Origin: JABCYV01 sp035512155
GTDB taxonomy: Bacteria > Acidobacteriota > Terriglobia > Terriglobales > Acidobacteriaceae
Assembly (NCBI GenBank): GCA_035512155.1
Contig: DATKEN010000014.1
Span: 62,001-126,000 of the forward strand
Length of the DNA stretch: 64,000 nt
Direction of reading: 5' to 3'
Part shown: in pieces, positions 51,563-61,444 of the stretch
Layout of the letters: every line of letters starts with the position of its first letter
Numbering within the stretch: the first letter of the stretch is position 1
Translations under genes and position numbers: made by a program
The notes under the pieces: model-generated
Databases searched by the model: none
What the model was told of the DNA's origin: nothing
The model's input: only the letters and a program-made list of their open reading frames with translations

Positions 51563-52936
51563 TTACGCAAACACCTCAGCGTCCAGGTCGGAAAAGAAGG
51601 CTTTGTGCAGCCGCCGCACTACTTCGGGCACCACATCCTCCTCGATCACGAACGTCAAATTGATCTCCGAGGCGCCTTGCGAAATCATACGGATCTTCAC
51701 ATCCGCCAATTCCCCGAAAACACGAGCCGCAATCCCCGGCGTCTCTCGCAGGTTCTCTCCAACTAAACACACGATCGCCTTGCGGCCTTCGTATTTCACA
51801 TCTGCCAGCTTCGCTAGATCGGCCGCCAAGGCCGGAATCGATTCGGTGGAATCCACCGTCAGCGACACACTTACCTCAGAAGTTGAAACTACATCCACCG
51901 CCACGGCGTGGCGATCAAAGGCTTCGAAGATTCCCCGCAGGAAGCCGTGCGCCAACTGCATCCGCGGAGCAGCGACATCGACGATAGTGATGCGCTTCTT
52001 CACCGCGATCGCCTTGAAGGAATTTCGGCAGCGCGGGGCGCGTGCGCTGATGCGGGTTCCTTCACAACCGGGGTTCCGCGAATTCAGCACGTAGACCGGA
52101 ATGTTCTTCTGAACCGCGGGCAGCACCGTCGCCGGGTGCAATACTTTGGCGCCGAAATATGCCAACTCCGCCGCCTCATCGAAGCTGATGACCTTGATCC
52201 GCCTCGCGTCGGCACACAGGTTCGGATCTGTAGTCATCATCCCATCCACGTCAGTCCAAATTTCGATTCGCCCTGCGTCCAACCCGGCACCTATGATGGC
52301 AGCAGAATAGTCCGATCCGCCACGTCCAATGGTGGTAGTGATCCCTGCCTTTGAAGACCCGATGAACCCGCCCATGACCGGTACCTTGCCTGCGGCCAGA
52401 AGTGGCGCCACCGTTGCCTGCAGGCGGCCATTGGTCTCCTCAAACAACGGAGCAGCACGCATGTGCGTACTGTCAGTGACAATGCAATCGCGAGAATCGA
52501 CCAGCGCGGAAGCTAGTCCGAGCGCCGCAAAGGCTGCGGTCACGATCTTGCTGGAGAGCATCTCACCAAACGCCGCCACGTAGTCGGTGGTTCGCGGGGT
52601 CAATTCACCCACAGCGGAGATACCTCGTAAGAGTTCTTCCAGATTCTCGAAGTCCGCTGCCAGGTCGCTGTGAAATTCGGTGAACAACGCCGTCCCCAGC
52701 AGTTCGCCCGCAGTGTTGTAATGACGTTCCTGCAAGGCGCGGCAGAGTTTGAGTGCAGTTTTGCGATCGCCGGACCCGGCCGCGCGAGCCATAGCCAGCA
52801 ATTGGTCGGTCACCTTAGCCATAGCACTGACTACCACCAGTGGCTGCTGCTCCAGTCGTCCCTTCACAATCGCGGCAGCACGCTCGATTGCCTTGGCGTT
52901 CTCCACCGAGGTGCCTCCGAATTTCATGACGATCAT
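51563..52936 (-). CDS. lysC: Aspartate kinase (paralog 2)
   Basis: 457 residues from ATG 52936 (13 extra codons possible). IVMKFGGTSVENAKAI, VVVSAMAKVTDQLL, GFIGSSKAGITTTIGRGGSD, EIWTDVDGMMTTDP and FDEAAELAYFGAKVLHPAT show the same architecture as paralog 1. Two ACT domains close the protein (VSVSLTVDSTESIP, MISQGASEINLTFVI). Placement between asd and dapB suggests it serves lysine. Unlike paralog 1 it has no leader or terminator upstream that I can see. Confidence 0.92.
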   Translation of the reverse strand: MIVMKFGGTSVENAKAIERAAAIVKGRLEQQPLVVVSAMAKVTDQLLAMARAAGSGDRKTALKLCRALQERHYNTAGELLGTALFTEFHSDLAADFENLEELLRGISAVGELTPRTTDYVAAFGEMLSSKIVTAAFAALGLASALVDSRDCIVTDSTHMRAAPLFEETNGRLQATVAPLLAAGKVPVMGGFIGSSKAGITTTIGRGGSDYSAAIIGAGLDAGRIEIWTDVDGMMTTDPNLCADARRIKVISFDEAAELAYFGAKVLHPATVLPAVQKNIPVYVLNSRNPGCEGTRISARAPRCRNSFKAIAVKKRITIVDVAAPRMQLAHGFLRGIFEAFDRHAVAVDVVSTSEVSVSLTVDSTESIPALAADLAKLADVKYEGRKAIVCLVGENLRETPGIAARVFGELADVKIRMISQGASEINLTFVIEEDVVPEVVRRLHKAFFSDLDAEVFA

Positions 52937-53027
52937 CGGAGGCGATCCCTCCGTCGCAGGTCGACGCCGATACACGCAGAGGAGGGTTGGGGCATTTGGA
53001 CAGCAGCCTCAATCTTTCTGCTGGAGA

Positions 53028-54080
53028 TCAATCCAGATATCCCCGGACCTTTAGCAACTCCGCATTCAGCACAGCGGCGCCAGCAGCGCCACGAATGGTG
53101 TTGTGGGAGAGCACGGTAAACTTCCAGTCGAGAACCGCGCACGGGCGCAAGCGGCCAACTGTGGCCGTCATTCCTTCTCCAGAATCGACATCGAAGCGCG
53201 GCTGGGGCCGGTCGGCGGCGATCGAATAATTGACGGGCTGCTCCGGGGCGCTGGGCAGATGCAATTCCTGCGGCGCGCTCCGAAATTCGTTCCACGCCGC
53301 AATAATCTCTTCCGGCTTGGCTTTCTTCTTGAGCTTTACGGAAACTGATTCCGTGTGACCATCTTCGACCGCCACCCGGTTGCACTGCGCGCTCATCCTG
53401 AATCCGCCCGGTTCGATGCCCCCGCCATTGAGTCGACCGAGGAGCTTGAGCGTCTCCTCCTCCATCTTCTCTTCTTCTTTTGGAATGTAGGGAATCACAT
53501 TGCCCAGGATGTCGAGGGAAGCCACCCCTGGGTAGCCGGCGCCGCTGACAGCTTGCATCGTGACTGCCATCACGGTATCAAGACCGAATTGGCGCTCCAA
53601 GGGAGCCAGCGCCATCACCAGACCAATAGCCGAACAGTTTGGATTGGTAACAACGAAGCCGCCGGATTTTTTACGCCATGCCTGACATTCAAGCAACTGG
53701 ATGTGGTCGGGGTTGACCTCTGGGATGACCAGCGGAACATCTTTATGCATGCGCAGCGCGCTGGAATTGGAAACCACGGCGCATCCTGCGGCGGCGAAGC
53801 TGGGCTCGAGTTCGGCGGCAATTGCTGCATCGAGGGCCGCAAAAATGATCTTGGGAGCGCCTTCGGGCCGCGCCGGAGCAACCTTCATTTCCGCCACACG
53901 CGTGGGAATGGTCGTTTTGAGCCGCCACCGAGCCGCGTTCCCGTAAAGCCGTCCCTCAGAACGGTCCGAAGCCGCCAGCCATGCCACCTCGAACCAGGGG
54001 TGGTGTTCCAACATTTGTACAAAGCGCTGCCCCACAATGCCGGTGGCGCCCAGAATTCCTACTGGTAGTTTGGTAGACAT
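53028..54080 (-). CDS. asd: Aspartate-semialdehyde dehydrogenase
   Basis: 350 residues. VGILGATGIVGQRFVQML, VVSNSSALRM, VTNPNCSAIGLVMAL with the catalytic Cys, SGAGYPGVAS and CNRVAVEDGHTESVSV are the signatures of the archaeal/fungal-type ASADH rather than the E. coli type. It reduces aspartyl phosphate to the semialdehyde, the branch point between the Lys and Thr/Met paths. First gene of the lysine group, followed by lysC 91 bases downstream. Confidence 0.93.
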   Translation of the reverse strand: MSTKLPVGILGATGIVGQRFVQMLEHHPWFEVAWLAASDRSEGRLYGNAARWRLKTTIPTRVAEMKVAPARPEGAPKIIFAALDAAIAAELEPSFAAAGCAVVSNSSALRMHKDVPLVIPEVNPDHIQLLECQAWRKKSGGFVVTNPNCSAIGLVMALAPLERQFGLDTVMAVTMQAVSGAGYPGVASLDILGNVIPYIPKEEEKMEEETLKLLGRLNGGGIEPGGFRMSAQCNRVAVEDGHTESVSVKLKKKAKPEEIIAAWNEFRSAPQELHLPSAPEQPVNYSIAADRPQPRFDVDSGEGMTATVGRLRPCAVLDWKFTVLSHNTIRGAAGAAVLNAELLKVRGYLD

Positions 54081-54164
54081 AATAGTTGCTTCGGATTTTA
54101 CAACACGAGCGCTCAGACTTTTGAGGTGGATGGGTTCTCAGACACTGCTGAGATTACAAGGCTG

Positions 54165-55253
54165 TCATGGCCTTGGGGCAATTTCGGCACCAAATGAGTA
54201 TTCATTGAGTGGTCCGAATCGTCTCTTTTCCGCATATAAACTCCAGCGGCGCCAGACGATGCGGAGGCTGGCCATGATTGGGATGGAAAGATAAATCCCC
54301 AGCATGCCCGCGATCTCACCGCCTGCCAGCACGCCAAAGATTGCCCCCAAAGGATGCAACTCCATGCTTTTTCCCATGATGCGGGGAGAAATGACGTAAT
54401 CCTGGATCAGTCGCCACGTGGCCAGAAAAATCAGCAGCGTGAGCCAGTGCGGATAGCCAGTCAGGAGGGCGACCCCAAGGATGACTACGGCAGTAACCAG
54501 CGGTCCCACGACTGGTATGAACTCCATGATTCCGCCGGCTGTTCCCAACACTAACGCATAGGGAACCCGCATTAACCCCATAAACGACGTGTATACAATC
54601 AGCGACAACGCCGCCAGGGTCAACTGCGCCCGAATGAACTGCGCCAGCATTTGATTAAGATCCCCCAGAACTCCTTCCACGAGTTCGCGCTGTGGCCGTG
54701 AATTCACAAAGGATAGGATCACCCCGCTGAACGATCGGCCGTCGCGAAGAAAAAATGCGGCCAGAATCGGGACTACGATCAACAGCCAGGATTGCTTCGC
54801 CACTTCGGCTAGCCGCAGCCCCACCCGCTGAGCGACGGCTAGGAGGTCTTGTCGATGACTAGCCAAAAATGCCTTCATCTGTTGAGTGGTATGTGCGCTC
54901 CAGCCGCGTTGGGCTCCGATCTGCTCGGCGATGCGGCCAGAACTGAAGTTGTCCACCAGCGGCGGCAGCGACTCGCTCAAGCGCTGGGCTTCATGGCCGA
55001 TCCGTGGACCGACGAAGAAGAAAAATGTAGCCAATAAAATGACCAGCAGGAAATAGATCACCGCAATGGCGCGGCCTCGACCGCGCACCCACTTCTCGAC
55101 GCGCGACACCGCGGGATCAATGAGATAAGCGAAGAAAATTGCGAACAGAAATGCAATCAGCGAACGACGCGCTGCATATACAAAACCAAGCGCCAGCGCA
55201 AATAGCAGGACAGTGAACAGAACTCGCGTCGTGCGTATGTCAATGAAGGACAT
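54165..55253 (-). CDS. AI-2E family transporter (YdiK/PerM-like)
   Basis: 362 residues with about eight hydrophobic helices. VLFTVLLFALALGFVYAARR, FLFAIFFAYLIDPAVSRVEK, and the C-terminal block VPYALVLGTAGGIMEFIPVV, then GPLVTAVVILGV and GEIAGMLGIYLSIPIMA are the family marks. Members export autoinducer-2 or small peptides or act as antiporters; exact cargo is not known here. Confidence 0.83.
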   Translation of the reverse strand: MSFIDIRTTRVLFTVLLFALALGFVYAARRSLIAFLFAIFFAYLIDPAVSRVEKWVRGRGRAIAVIYFLLVILLATFFFFVGPRIGHEAQRLSESLPPLVDNFSSGRIAEQIGAQRGWSAHTTQQMKAFLASHRQDLLAVAQRVGLRLAEVAKQSWLLIVVPILAAFFLRDGRSFSGVILSFVNSRPQRELVEGVLGDLNQMLAQFIRAQLTLAALSLIVYTSFMGLMRVPYALVLGTAGGIMEFIPVVGPLVTAVVILGVALLTGYPHWLTLLIFLATWRLIQDYVISPRIMGKSMELHPLGAIFGVLAGGEIAGMLGIYLSIPIMASLRIVWRRWSLYAEKRRFGPLNEYSFGAEIAPRP

Positions 55254-55283
55254 TCAACCTATTCATTTCCGCATCATCCTGCG

Positions 55284-56036
55284 CTAGTCTCGCACTACTT
55301 CAGTGTTATCACTGGTGACCAGAATCCGCACTACCTTGAACTGTTCGTCAAGCCACAGTGCCCACTCGCCGCCCTCACTTTTTAGAGTGAAACGGTTCAG
55401 TTCACGCTCCACTCCGTGGACTGGAACCTTCTCTCGTCCGGAAAACTCCATACTCACCGGCATCGATGACCGCTGATGCGGATTCAAAGCACCGAACTGC
55501 GTACGTTGGCTCACCGGGCACTGGACCTGTCCCTTGTCTTGGCGGCAACCGGTAGCCAGGAATTTCCACGCCAAAATCTCCCGGTGGATAAAGAAATAGT
55601 CGTCCAGGATGCTGGTCGAAACGGGGAGCAGGAATGGATGCTCGTCCTGCTTGTCTTGGGGATTATTGTGGGAGCGCTCGATCAAGAAGTTTTCATTGGG
55701 CAGCACTACCGCTTGGGCCTGACCTGGGCTTACTTCTTTCCACTCGTACTTGACAATATCGCCACTCGCGTTCAGTCGCAGTTCGGAAGACTGCACAGCT
55801 TTGTCAGCAGCGGCCTCGGTTCTGAACTCCGAAGTAGCGACGCTCCCGTTGTTGGTCTGTTGTATGGAAAAGGTTTCAGTTGCCACTCTGTGTCCGTTCA
55901 TAAAGACACCAAATGACCCAGAGTCGACGATGTGATCTGCTGGTTCTTTATCCTTCTCCTTGCCAGTCCCCGCCAAGGCTACTGAAATTAGCAGCAGCCA
56001 CAACACCCCCAGTACCTGTAGGGTTCTGACGCTCAC
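55284..56036 (-). CDS. Exported protein of unknown function
   Basis: 250 residues. Signal peptide TLQVLGVLWLLLISVALAGT. The mature part is beta-rich (GSFGVFMNGHRVATETFSI, VVLPNENFLIERS, FFIHREILAWKFLA, LNRFTLKSEGGEWALWLDE), like the lipid-binding or DUF6134-type proteins seen in this phylum, but I cannot assign it. The start overlaps the stop of the shikimate kinase gene by four bases. Confidence 0.6.
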   Translation of the reverse strand: MSVRTLQVLGVLWLLLISVALAGTGKEKDKEPADHIVDSGSFGVFMNGHRVATETFSIQQTNNGSVATSEFRTEAAADKAVQSSELRLNASGDIVKYEWKEVSPGQAQAVVLPNENFLIERSHNNPQDKQDEHPFLLPVSTSILDDYFFIHREILAWKFLATGCRQDKGQVQCPVSQRTQFGALNPHQRSSMPVSMEFSGREKVPVHGVERELNRFTLKSEGGEWALWLDEQFKVVRILVTSDNTEVVRD

Positions 56037-56626
56037 TTCGCAGCTCCTTGAGATCCCGCTTTCGAAAGTCCCAAACTGGTTGTTATCTCCGCAGCAATGG
56101 TCTCAATGTCCTTGCCGGCGGTTTCGATGCGCAACTTGGCGGTGGCGTAGTGAGGTCTGCGGGCCTCATACAACTGGCGAAATTGCTCTAAATCGCCGCG
56201 CAACGGACGTTCCACCTGTTCCTGCTGGCAGCGGCGAAACAGCTCTTCGACTGGCGCATCGAGAAAAATAACTGACATTCCAGGTTCCTCGAGCAGAACG
56301 GCATTGTGCCTTTGCACGAAGGTTCCACCCCCTAAGGCCACGACCCGCGACGAAATACATTCTGAGAGCAACGCTCGCAGAGCCGCATGCTCCGCCCGCC
56401 GGAACTCAATTTCTCCAGACTGTTGAAAAATCTGCTCGATGCTGAGTCCTTCACGTGCTTGAATGCGCTCGTCCAGATCCTCGAAAGGCCAGCCCAACTG
56501 GCGGCTCAACGCCCGGCCCACACTGCTCTTCCCGGCGCCCATAAAACCGATCAAGAAGACCGCCCGCCTCCCGCAAGCAGGTGCGGAGGACTTGGCCTCG
56601 GGCTGCCTGCCGGGTCTGATTCTCAT
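56033..56626 (-). CDS. aroK: Shikimate kinase
   Basis: 197 residues. P-loop IGFMGAGKSSVGRALSRQLG, DLDERIQAREG (shikimate binding), SGEIEFRRAEHAALR, ALGGGTFVQ and the lid RPLRGDLEQFRQLYEAR. It phosphorylates shikimate in aromatic amino-acid synthesis. About 20 N-terminal residues precede the core and may not be translated. It shares a message with the exported protein downstream. Confidence 0.92.
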   Translation of the reverse strand: MRIRPGRQPEAKSSAPACGRRAVFLIGFMGAGKSSVGRALSRQLGWPFEDLDERIQAREGLSIEQIFQQSGEIEFRRAEHAALRALLSECISSRVVALGGGTFVQRHNAVLLEEPGMSVIFLDAPVEELFRRCQQEQVERPLRGDLEQFRQLYEARRPHYATAKLRIETAGKDIETIAAEITTSLGLSKAGSQGAAK

Positions 56627-56674
56627 GCATGCCGCGCGCCGCAGCGTCTGTTTAAGACACCCAGCTTGATTTTT

Positions 56675-57523
56675 TTAGCGTTTCTTGAGATGAATTTTAC
56701 CACTGAAGGAAAGCAACTTAACCGAAGATGCTGCTTTGTTGAGCGTACCTGCGAAGGCACTCCCCGCCTTAATTACGAAAGGAGTGTGTTTAGGTTCCAG
56801 AAGAAAATCATTCTCCACTTTGCCCTTTACCGAGCGCGCAGTGACATCGATCGAGGCATCGGGAGGAGCGCTGGCTTCAATGTCCCCCGTGTGGCTGGTC
56901 AGCAAATATTCACCCCCGTTACCGAAGTCGCCATCGTAACTGATCCTGCCGCTGGACGAGTTGACTTGCACCCATGGACCGCTAACCGAGACCAGCATTA
57001 CATCACCTGTGACCGAAGTGATTTCTACGTGTCCATCCCGAATGTTGGTCAATGTTACCGGCCCGTTGAGGGTTTTCACATGCACATGAGCGTCGCTGAT
57101 GTCGCGCACATCCATGTTGGCAGTGGCGCCTTCGAGAGTCACATCACCGTGCAATTTTTCGGCACGTAGCGGCCCAGTCATGGAGTGGAGGGTCACGCTG
57201 GCATCGGAAGGAACCGAAACTTCGTAGTCAACTCGCCCGGTGTCGGCAGTTGCCCCGGAGAGAAGGTGAGAAAGAACGTTAACTCGACTGCCACTTTGAA
57301 TCTGATCGATCTCGACCTTGTCAGAGTAAAGAGTCGCTGTCACGACTACCTGGCCGCCCGATCCCGGCTTAACGGAAACGGGACCATACTGGTTGATGAT
57401 CGAGACCGTGGCCCGCGGACCAACGGTAAAGCGGAACTCTTTGCGGGTTTCGCCGACAGCAAAAATCGCCAGTACCAAGACTACGCCCGCGGCCAGACAT
57501 GCCGCTCGTCGCGCTCTCTTCAT
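56675..57523 (-). CDS. DUF4097 beta-helix/adhesin-like exported protein
   Basis: 282 residues from ATG 57523, with GGGGAG upstream; the longer frame to 57592 lacks a site. Signal peptide AACLAAGVVLVLAIFAVGET. The mature part is a run of short repeated strands (VSIINQYGPVSVKPGSGG, ADTGRVDYEVSVPSDASVTL, VHVKTLNGPVTLTNIRDGHV), the DUF4097 beta-solenoid. It follows the ECF sigma/anti-sigma genes at 104 bases and is often under their control in this phylum. Confidence 0.75.
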   Translation of the reverse strand: MKRARRAACLAAGVVLVLAIFAVGETRKEFRFTVGPRATVSIINQYGPVSVKPGSGGQVVVTATLYSDKVEIDQIQSGSRVNVLSHLLSGATADTGRVDYEVSVPSDASVTLHSMTGPLRAEKLHGDVTLEGATANMDVRDISDAHVHVKTLNGPVTLTNIRDGHVEITSVTGDVMLVSVSGPWVQVNSSSGRISYDGDFGNGGEYLLTSHTGDIEASAPPDASIDVTARSVKGKVENDFLLEPKHTPFVIKAGSAFAGTLNKAASSVKLLSFSGKIHLKKR

Positions 57524-57626
57524 TCGTGACTCTCCCCAAGATCCTGCGGTGAACCGCCGTGCCGCCTGACTCCCATCCAGCCCTGAGCCCAATCGGCTTT
57601 TGGGGTGGAGACCCTGTGTGCCAACA

Positions 57627-58253
57627 TTATGGCAGAGAACGGTTCAAAGCCATCTCATAAACCATGGCCTTCTCCTGATAAGCATTCATCAGCGACTGCC
57701 GAGCCTCCTCATCGTTGGGATCGGCGCTCGCCTGGTCCTCGGCGTCATGGATATAAGCGTTCACGTTCCGTAGGTTAGTTTCGTAAGCCGCTCGCATAGT
57801 CGGAGAGTGTGTTCCCACGGCCTCGAGCAGCAGTTGATCGTCGCCGCCGGAGGGAATCAGAGTACCTTGTGAAACCGGCATAACTGGCGGTTGTTGGGCA
57901 GTTTGCCGACTGACGCCACGCTGGTAGGTGATCATCCCGAACGCCACTAGCAAGGCGGCCGCCACCGGAACCAGCCAGGCAAGGTTCCAACGCCGAGAAA
58001 GAGGTCGGACCTCCGAATCACGAAGGGGCTGACGAATCAACCCCTCCCTTCGTAGGGCAATTTCTATGGAATTCCATACCCGTGGGTTTGGTTCCTCAGA
58101 AGCCTGTAGTAGTTGGGCCTCCTTGGAAATGGCAGTCAGATCAGATATCAAGTTGGAACAGATGTAACAGGAACGCAAATGGGCTTCCTGCTCGGGTGTG
58201 TGACCCTCGTCGATAATGTCCGGTAGAATTCGCTGAAACTCTGCGCAGTTCAT
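57627..58253 (-). CDS. Anti-sigma factor with zinc-finger domain
   Basis: 208 residues. N-terminal anti-sigma zinc finger (zf-HC2): NCAEFQRILPD, then EQEAHLRSCYICSNLI with H-x3-C-x2-C. One membrane helix near 105-125 (LAWLVPVAAALLVAFGMITY). The outer C-terminal part is helical. It would hold the ECF sigma factor encoded 28 bases upstream until a signal arrives. Confidence 0.82.
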   Translation of the reverse strand: MNCAEFQRILPDIIDEGHTPEQEAHLRSCYICSNLISDLTAISKEAQLLQASEEPNPRVWNSIEIALRREGLIRQPLRDSEVRPLSRRWNLAWLVPVAAALLVAFGMITYQRGVSRQTAQQPPVMPVSQGTLIPSGGDDQLLLEAVGTHSPTMRAAYETNLRNVNAYIHDAEDQASADPNDEEARQSLMNAYQEKAMVYEMALNRSLP

Positions 58254-58281
58254 ACATCCTCTCCCCGATACTTTAGGTTCC

Positions 58282-58884
58282 TCACGGCTTGGCGGCCTTT
58301 TCGGCTCTGCTCGTTTTAAGGAACTCGCGCAACTTCATGCGCGCCTTGTGCAACTGCGACTTGCTATTGCCGATGGAACACCCCACCATCCCGGCAATCT
58401 CGTTGTGTTCGTACCCTTCCACGTCGTGCAAGACGAATATAGTTCGATACCCGGGAGGCAAATCATCGATCGCCCGCTGCAGTTGCAATCGGTTGATTGA
58501 GCCCGCCAGGACCGGATCTTGTGCTCCCAGTTCTTTCCGCGGAGTCTCTTCCTCGGTCTCGATGGTCTCTTCCAGTGAAACCACGGGAAGACCCTTTTTC
58601 CGCAAGTGCATCAGGACGACATTCACCGACATGCGATGAAGCCAGGTAGAAAACGCCGATTCGCCGCGAAAAGTGGCGATCTTGCGGAACAACTGCAGGA
58701 AAGCTTCCTGAGTCAGGTCCTCGGCCTGGGCCGTGTTGGCCGTCATGCGAAGGCATAGAGAGTAGACACGCCGCTTATGCAGGTTGTACAGGACTTCGAA
58801 GGCTTCAGCGTCCCCGCCCTTGGCCCGCTCAATCGCCTCGGCTTCGGAAAGCCGGTCATCCTGTGGCTTTTTTGCGTCCGTCAA
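58282..58884 (-). CDS. ECF RNA polymerase sigma factor (SigE/RpoE type)
   Basis: 200 residues. Region 2: AFEVLYNLHKRRVYSLCLRM, AEDLTQEAFLQLFRKI, FSTWLHRMSVNVVLMHLRKK; region 4: LPPGYRTIFVLHDVEGYEHN, then EIAGMVGCSIGNSKSQLHKA. TTG start at 58884 with AAAGG upstream. It directs polymerase to stress or envelope promoters. The 217 bases upstream of it up to the MFS gene hold no gene that I can see. Confidence 0.9.
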   Translation of the reverse strand: MTDAKKPQDDRLSEAEAIERAKGGDAEAFEVLYNLHKRRVYSLCLRMTANTAQAEDLTQEAFLQLFRKIATFRGESAFSTWLHRMSVNVVLMHLRKKGLPVVSLEETIETEEETPRKELGAQDPVLAGSINRLQLQRAIDDLPPGYRTIFVLHDVEGYEHNEIAGMVGCSIGNSKSQLHKARMKLREFLKTSRAEKAAKP

Positions 58885-59101
58885 GTCGCCTTTTCCGGCC
58901 GCACTCAGTCAGATGCGGCATAACTATCTTTTCGTTGTACTGGTTGCAGTCCTTGAGTGCTTATCTCGGGCCTGCCCTAGAACGGAACCTACTGTCTCTC
59001 TTGAGCTTTTGTCGACTTTCAATTCCGGGAGTTACGTTGGTACTCTTCAAAGGCTAATTGGCTGGGCTTAAGACCGTCAACTGGGGGTGCGCCGGTTCTA
59101 C

Positions 59102-60481
59102 TCAGGCTTCGACAGCCGAAGCCGTTGTAATCGTCTCTAAGCCGTGGCCATGAGGTCCGATCTCCCTCTGCCGCAGCAGGATCGCGAAAGTCATGCCAAC
59201 GAAACCGAGTATGGAGAAGATCCACATGCCAAGGGCATATCCGCCTGGGTTTGCGAGGCCCGCTCCGGCGAAGTCGTTGGCCTTGCCAATCAGCAGATTC
59301 ATGATGAAAAATCCAATCTGCTGGATTAGGGTCATCAAAGCATAGGCGGTTCCTAGGCGGTTCTGTTGAACGATGTAGGCGACCGCTGTCCACATTACCG
59401 CCGGAATCAATGAGAAAGCGATCCCCATCATACAAACGGGCACGAACAGCGAAATATTGCTGTACGCCATCATTAGGTAAACGGGCATCAGCAGAAGCGA
59501 ACCCAACATCATGAGCAACGCCCGTTTACCGACCTTATCTACCAGGAGGCCGAATAGCGGCGTCGCAATCATGGCGGAAAAGGGAAGCAGGCTGTTAAAG
59601 AACCCAGCCCTCTCGTGCGCCACCACTCTCACCGCTTCCGCTGCGGCGAGGCCACCATGGGCGGCCAGGATCTTGTTGGTGAAAAAATCGATAGCAAATG
59701 TGCGGAAGGGAAAGATCGCCGAATAGAATGTGAAACACAGCACGACCACGTACCAGTAGGAAGTGTCGAAACTGAAGGTTTGTTTGAGGTCGAGCTTGTC
59801 CACCTCGCCGGCTTTCCCCAGCTCGTAGTGGGCCTCGGCGCGCCCCTCCAGCATCCAGTAGACAAGGGCTGCGACCATGCAGATGCCGCCAGCTCCCACT
59901 GCGAGCAACAACGGCCCGCGCCAGCTCGGCGATCCAGCCGGACCCTGCGGATAAAAGACCGAGTGCGCCCAGGTGGGCGAGTTGTCAGCGGCCACCGACG
60001 CCAGGCGGGAAATTGTCAGATTGATCCCGAACGCGAAACTGAGCTCCTTGCCCTTAAACCACTTGGCCAAAGCGGTGGTTACGGCCACTATCATGGATTC
60101 GGCGCCCAATCCCAAAACCGTCCGGCCAGCCACCATGGTGGCGAATTCTCCCTTGATCGCGGTCAAGATGGACCCCAGCAAACACAAAGTGGCAAAGATC
60201 ATCATCGACTTTTTCGTGCCAATCCGGTCGATGACGATTCCACCGATCAATAACGTCAACACCGCAGCTACGCTATAGCTGGAGTTCAGCCAGCCAAACC
60301 GCGTGCCGGAGTAGCCGAGCTGCTCGATGAAGATCCTCTCCAGCGGGTTAATGCTGTCATAAATGTAGTAGTTCCCGAACATCGTCAAAGCGACGAAGAC
60401 GAGGACGATCCAGCGATACAGAACCGAGGGTTGAGGGCGGGTTGTCTCAGGCACAGGGCAGTTCCTGGCGGACAGATTCAA
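59102..60481 (-). CDS. Major facilitator superfamily transporter
   Basis: 459 residues with twelve hydrophobic helices. RWIVLVFVALTMFGNYYIYD at the start, GWLNSSYSVAAVLTLLIGG with the DRIGTKK loop between helices 2 and 3, and LFGLLVDKVGKRALLMM in the second half. It is of the anion:cation symporter / glucarate-hexuronate-like class. A soluble insertion in the first third (TWAHSVFYPQGPAGSPSW) is unusual. Substrate not deducible. Confidence 0.83.
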   Translation of the reverse strand: MNLSARNCPVPETTRPQPSVLYRWIVLVFVALTMFGNYYIYDSINPLERIFIEQLGYSGTRFGWLNSSYSVAAVLTLLIGGIVIDRIGTKKSMMIFATLCLLGSILTAIKGEFATMVAGRTVLGLGAESMIVAVTTALAKWFKGKELSFAFGINLTISRLASVAADNSPTWAHSVFYPQGPAGSPSWRGPLLLAVGAGGICMVAALVYWMLEGRAEAHYELGKAGEVDKLDLKQTFSFDTSYWYVVVLCFTFYSAIFPFRTFAIDFFTNKILAAHGGLAAAEAVRVVAHERAGFFNSLLPFSAMIATPLFGLLVDKVGKRALLMMLGSLLLMPVYLMMAYSNISLFVPVCMMGIAFSLIPAVMWTAVAYIVQQNRLGTAYALMTLIQQIGFFIMNLLIGKANDFAGAGLANPGGYALGMWIFSILGFVGMTFAILLRQREIGPHGHGLETITTASAVEA

Positions 60482-60688
60482 TTGATCGGCAGCACGAAGC
60501 CAAGAAGATTAGCAGATGGCAGAGCAGTTGGCACTGGCATTTGGCCAACTGCTCATCAGTCTGTGCTGCGGATGTTCGCTAAGTTTTCTGGATTCGTCGG
60601 CCCCATGTCTGGCTCAATTAAACTTGCCTAGTTGCCGCGGGATGAATTTCGGGCAGACGTTTTGCTTTCCCCGATACGCTGATTGAAA

Positions 60689-61267
60689 ATGAATTTCACT
60701 ATCCGCCAAGCTGTCCACACGGATATTCCGATGCTTCGGAAGCTAATTGAGGTCTCCGTCCGCGGATTACAGGCCCGGGACTACTCTCCAAGTCAGATCG
60801 AAAGCGCGCTAGCAACAGTTTATGGCGTCGACAGCCAACTGATCGCGGACGGAACTTATTTCGTGGTTGAAGTTGCAATCGCGGCAGACCAGGCAGTCCA
60901 AGCCATCTCTCATAGGTCCGAGTTGCTGATCGTCGGCTGCGGCGGATGGAGCCGGCGCAAGACGCTCTTCGGTGCCGACCACTGGACGGACCGCGAAGAT
61001 TCACTGCTCAGCCCAGAGCAGGACGCCGCCAAGATTCGTGCGTTCTTTGTGCACCCCGATTGGGCGCGGCGCGGGATCGGCAGCATGATTCTCGTGGCTT
61101 GCGAACGTGCTGCGGCCGATGCAGGTTTCACGCGCCTAGAAATGGGGGCCACGCTCAGCGGACTGCCATTCTATCGGGCTCGAGGATACATCGCTTTGGA
61201 GGAGCTCGTTGTTCGCTTAGCAAACGGCGAATCGCTCCCCATCATTCGCATGAAGAAGCGCGTCTAA
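60689..61267 (+). CDS. GNAT-family N-acetyltransferase
   Basis: 192 residues from ATG 60689; an in-frame TTG at 60683 is less likely. NFTIRQAVHTDIPMLRKLI, IVGCGGWSRRKTLFG, AKIRAFFVHPDWARRGIGSM (acetyl-CoA loop R-R-G-I-G) and LPFYRARGYIALEE are GNAT motifs. Substrate unknown. Divergent from the MFS gene across about 200 bases without a gene. Confidence 0.83.
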   Translation: MNFTIRQAVHTDIPMLRKLIEVSVRGLQARDYSPSQIESALATVYGVDSQLIADGTYFVVEVAIAADQAVQAISHRSELLIVGCGGWSRRKTLFGADHWTDREDSLLSPEQDAAKIRAFFVHPDWARRGIGSMILVACERAAADAGFTRLEMGATLSGLPFYRARGYIALEELVVRLANGESLPIIRMKKRV

Positions 61268-61444
61268 GCTATTGTTCTTAAAAGTCTTAAACGTTCGCCC
61301 TACCAACCCAACCCCTCCCAGCCCGCCGGCATCATAAACGTGGGAAAAAGCGCCGCCAGGGAAACACTTCTCCGCCAAGTCAGGGGGACACCAGGGGCGT
61401 TGTATCGCCAATCAGAGAAATATTTGGGAGGAAATAATACAGTC

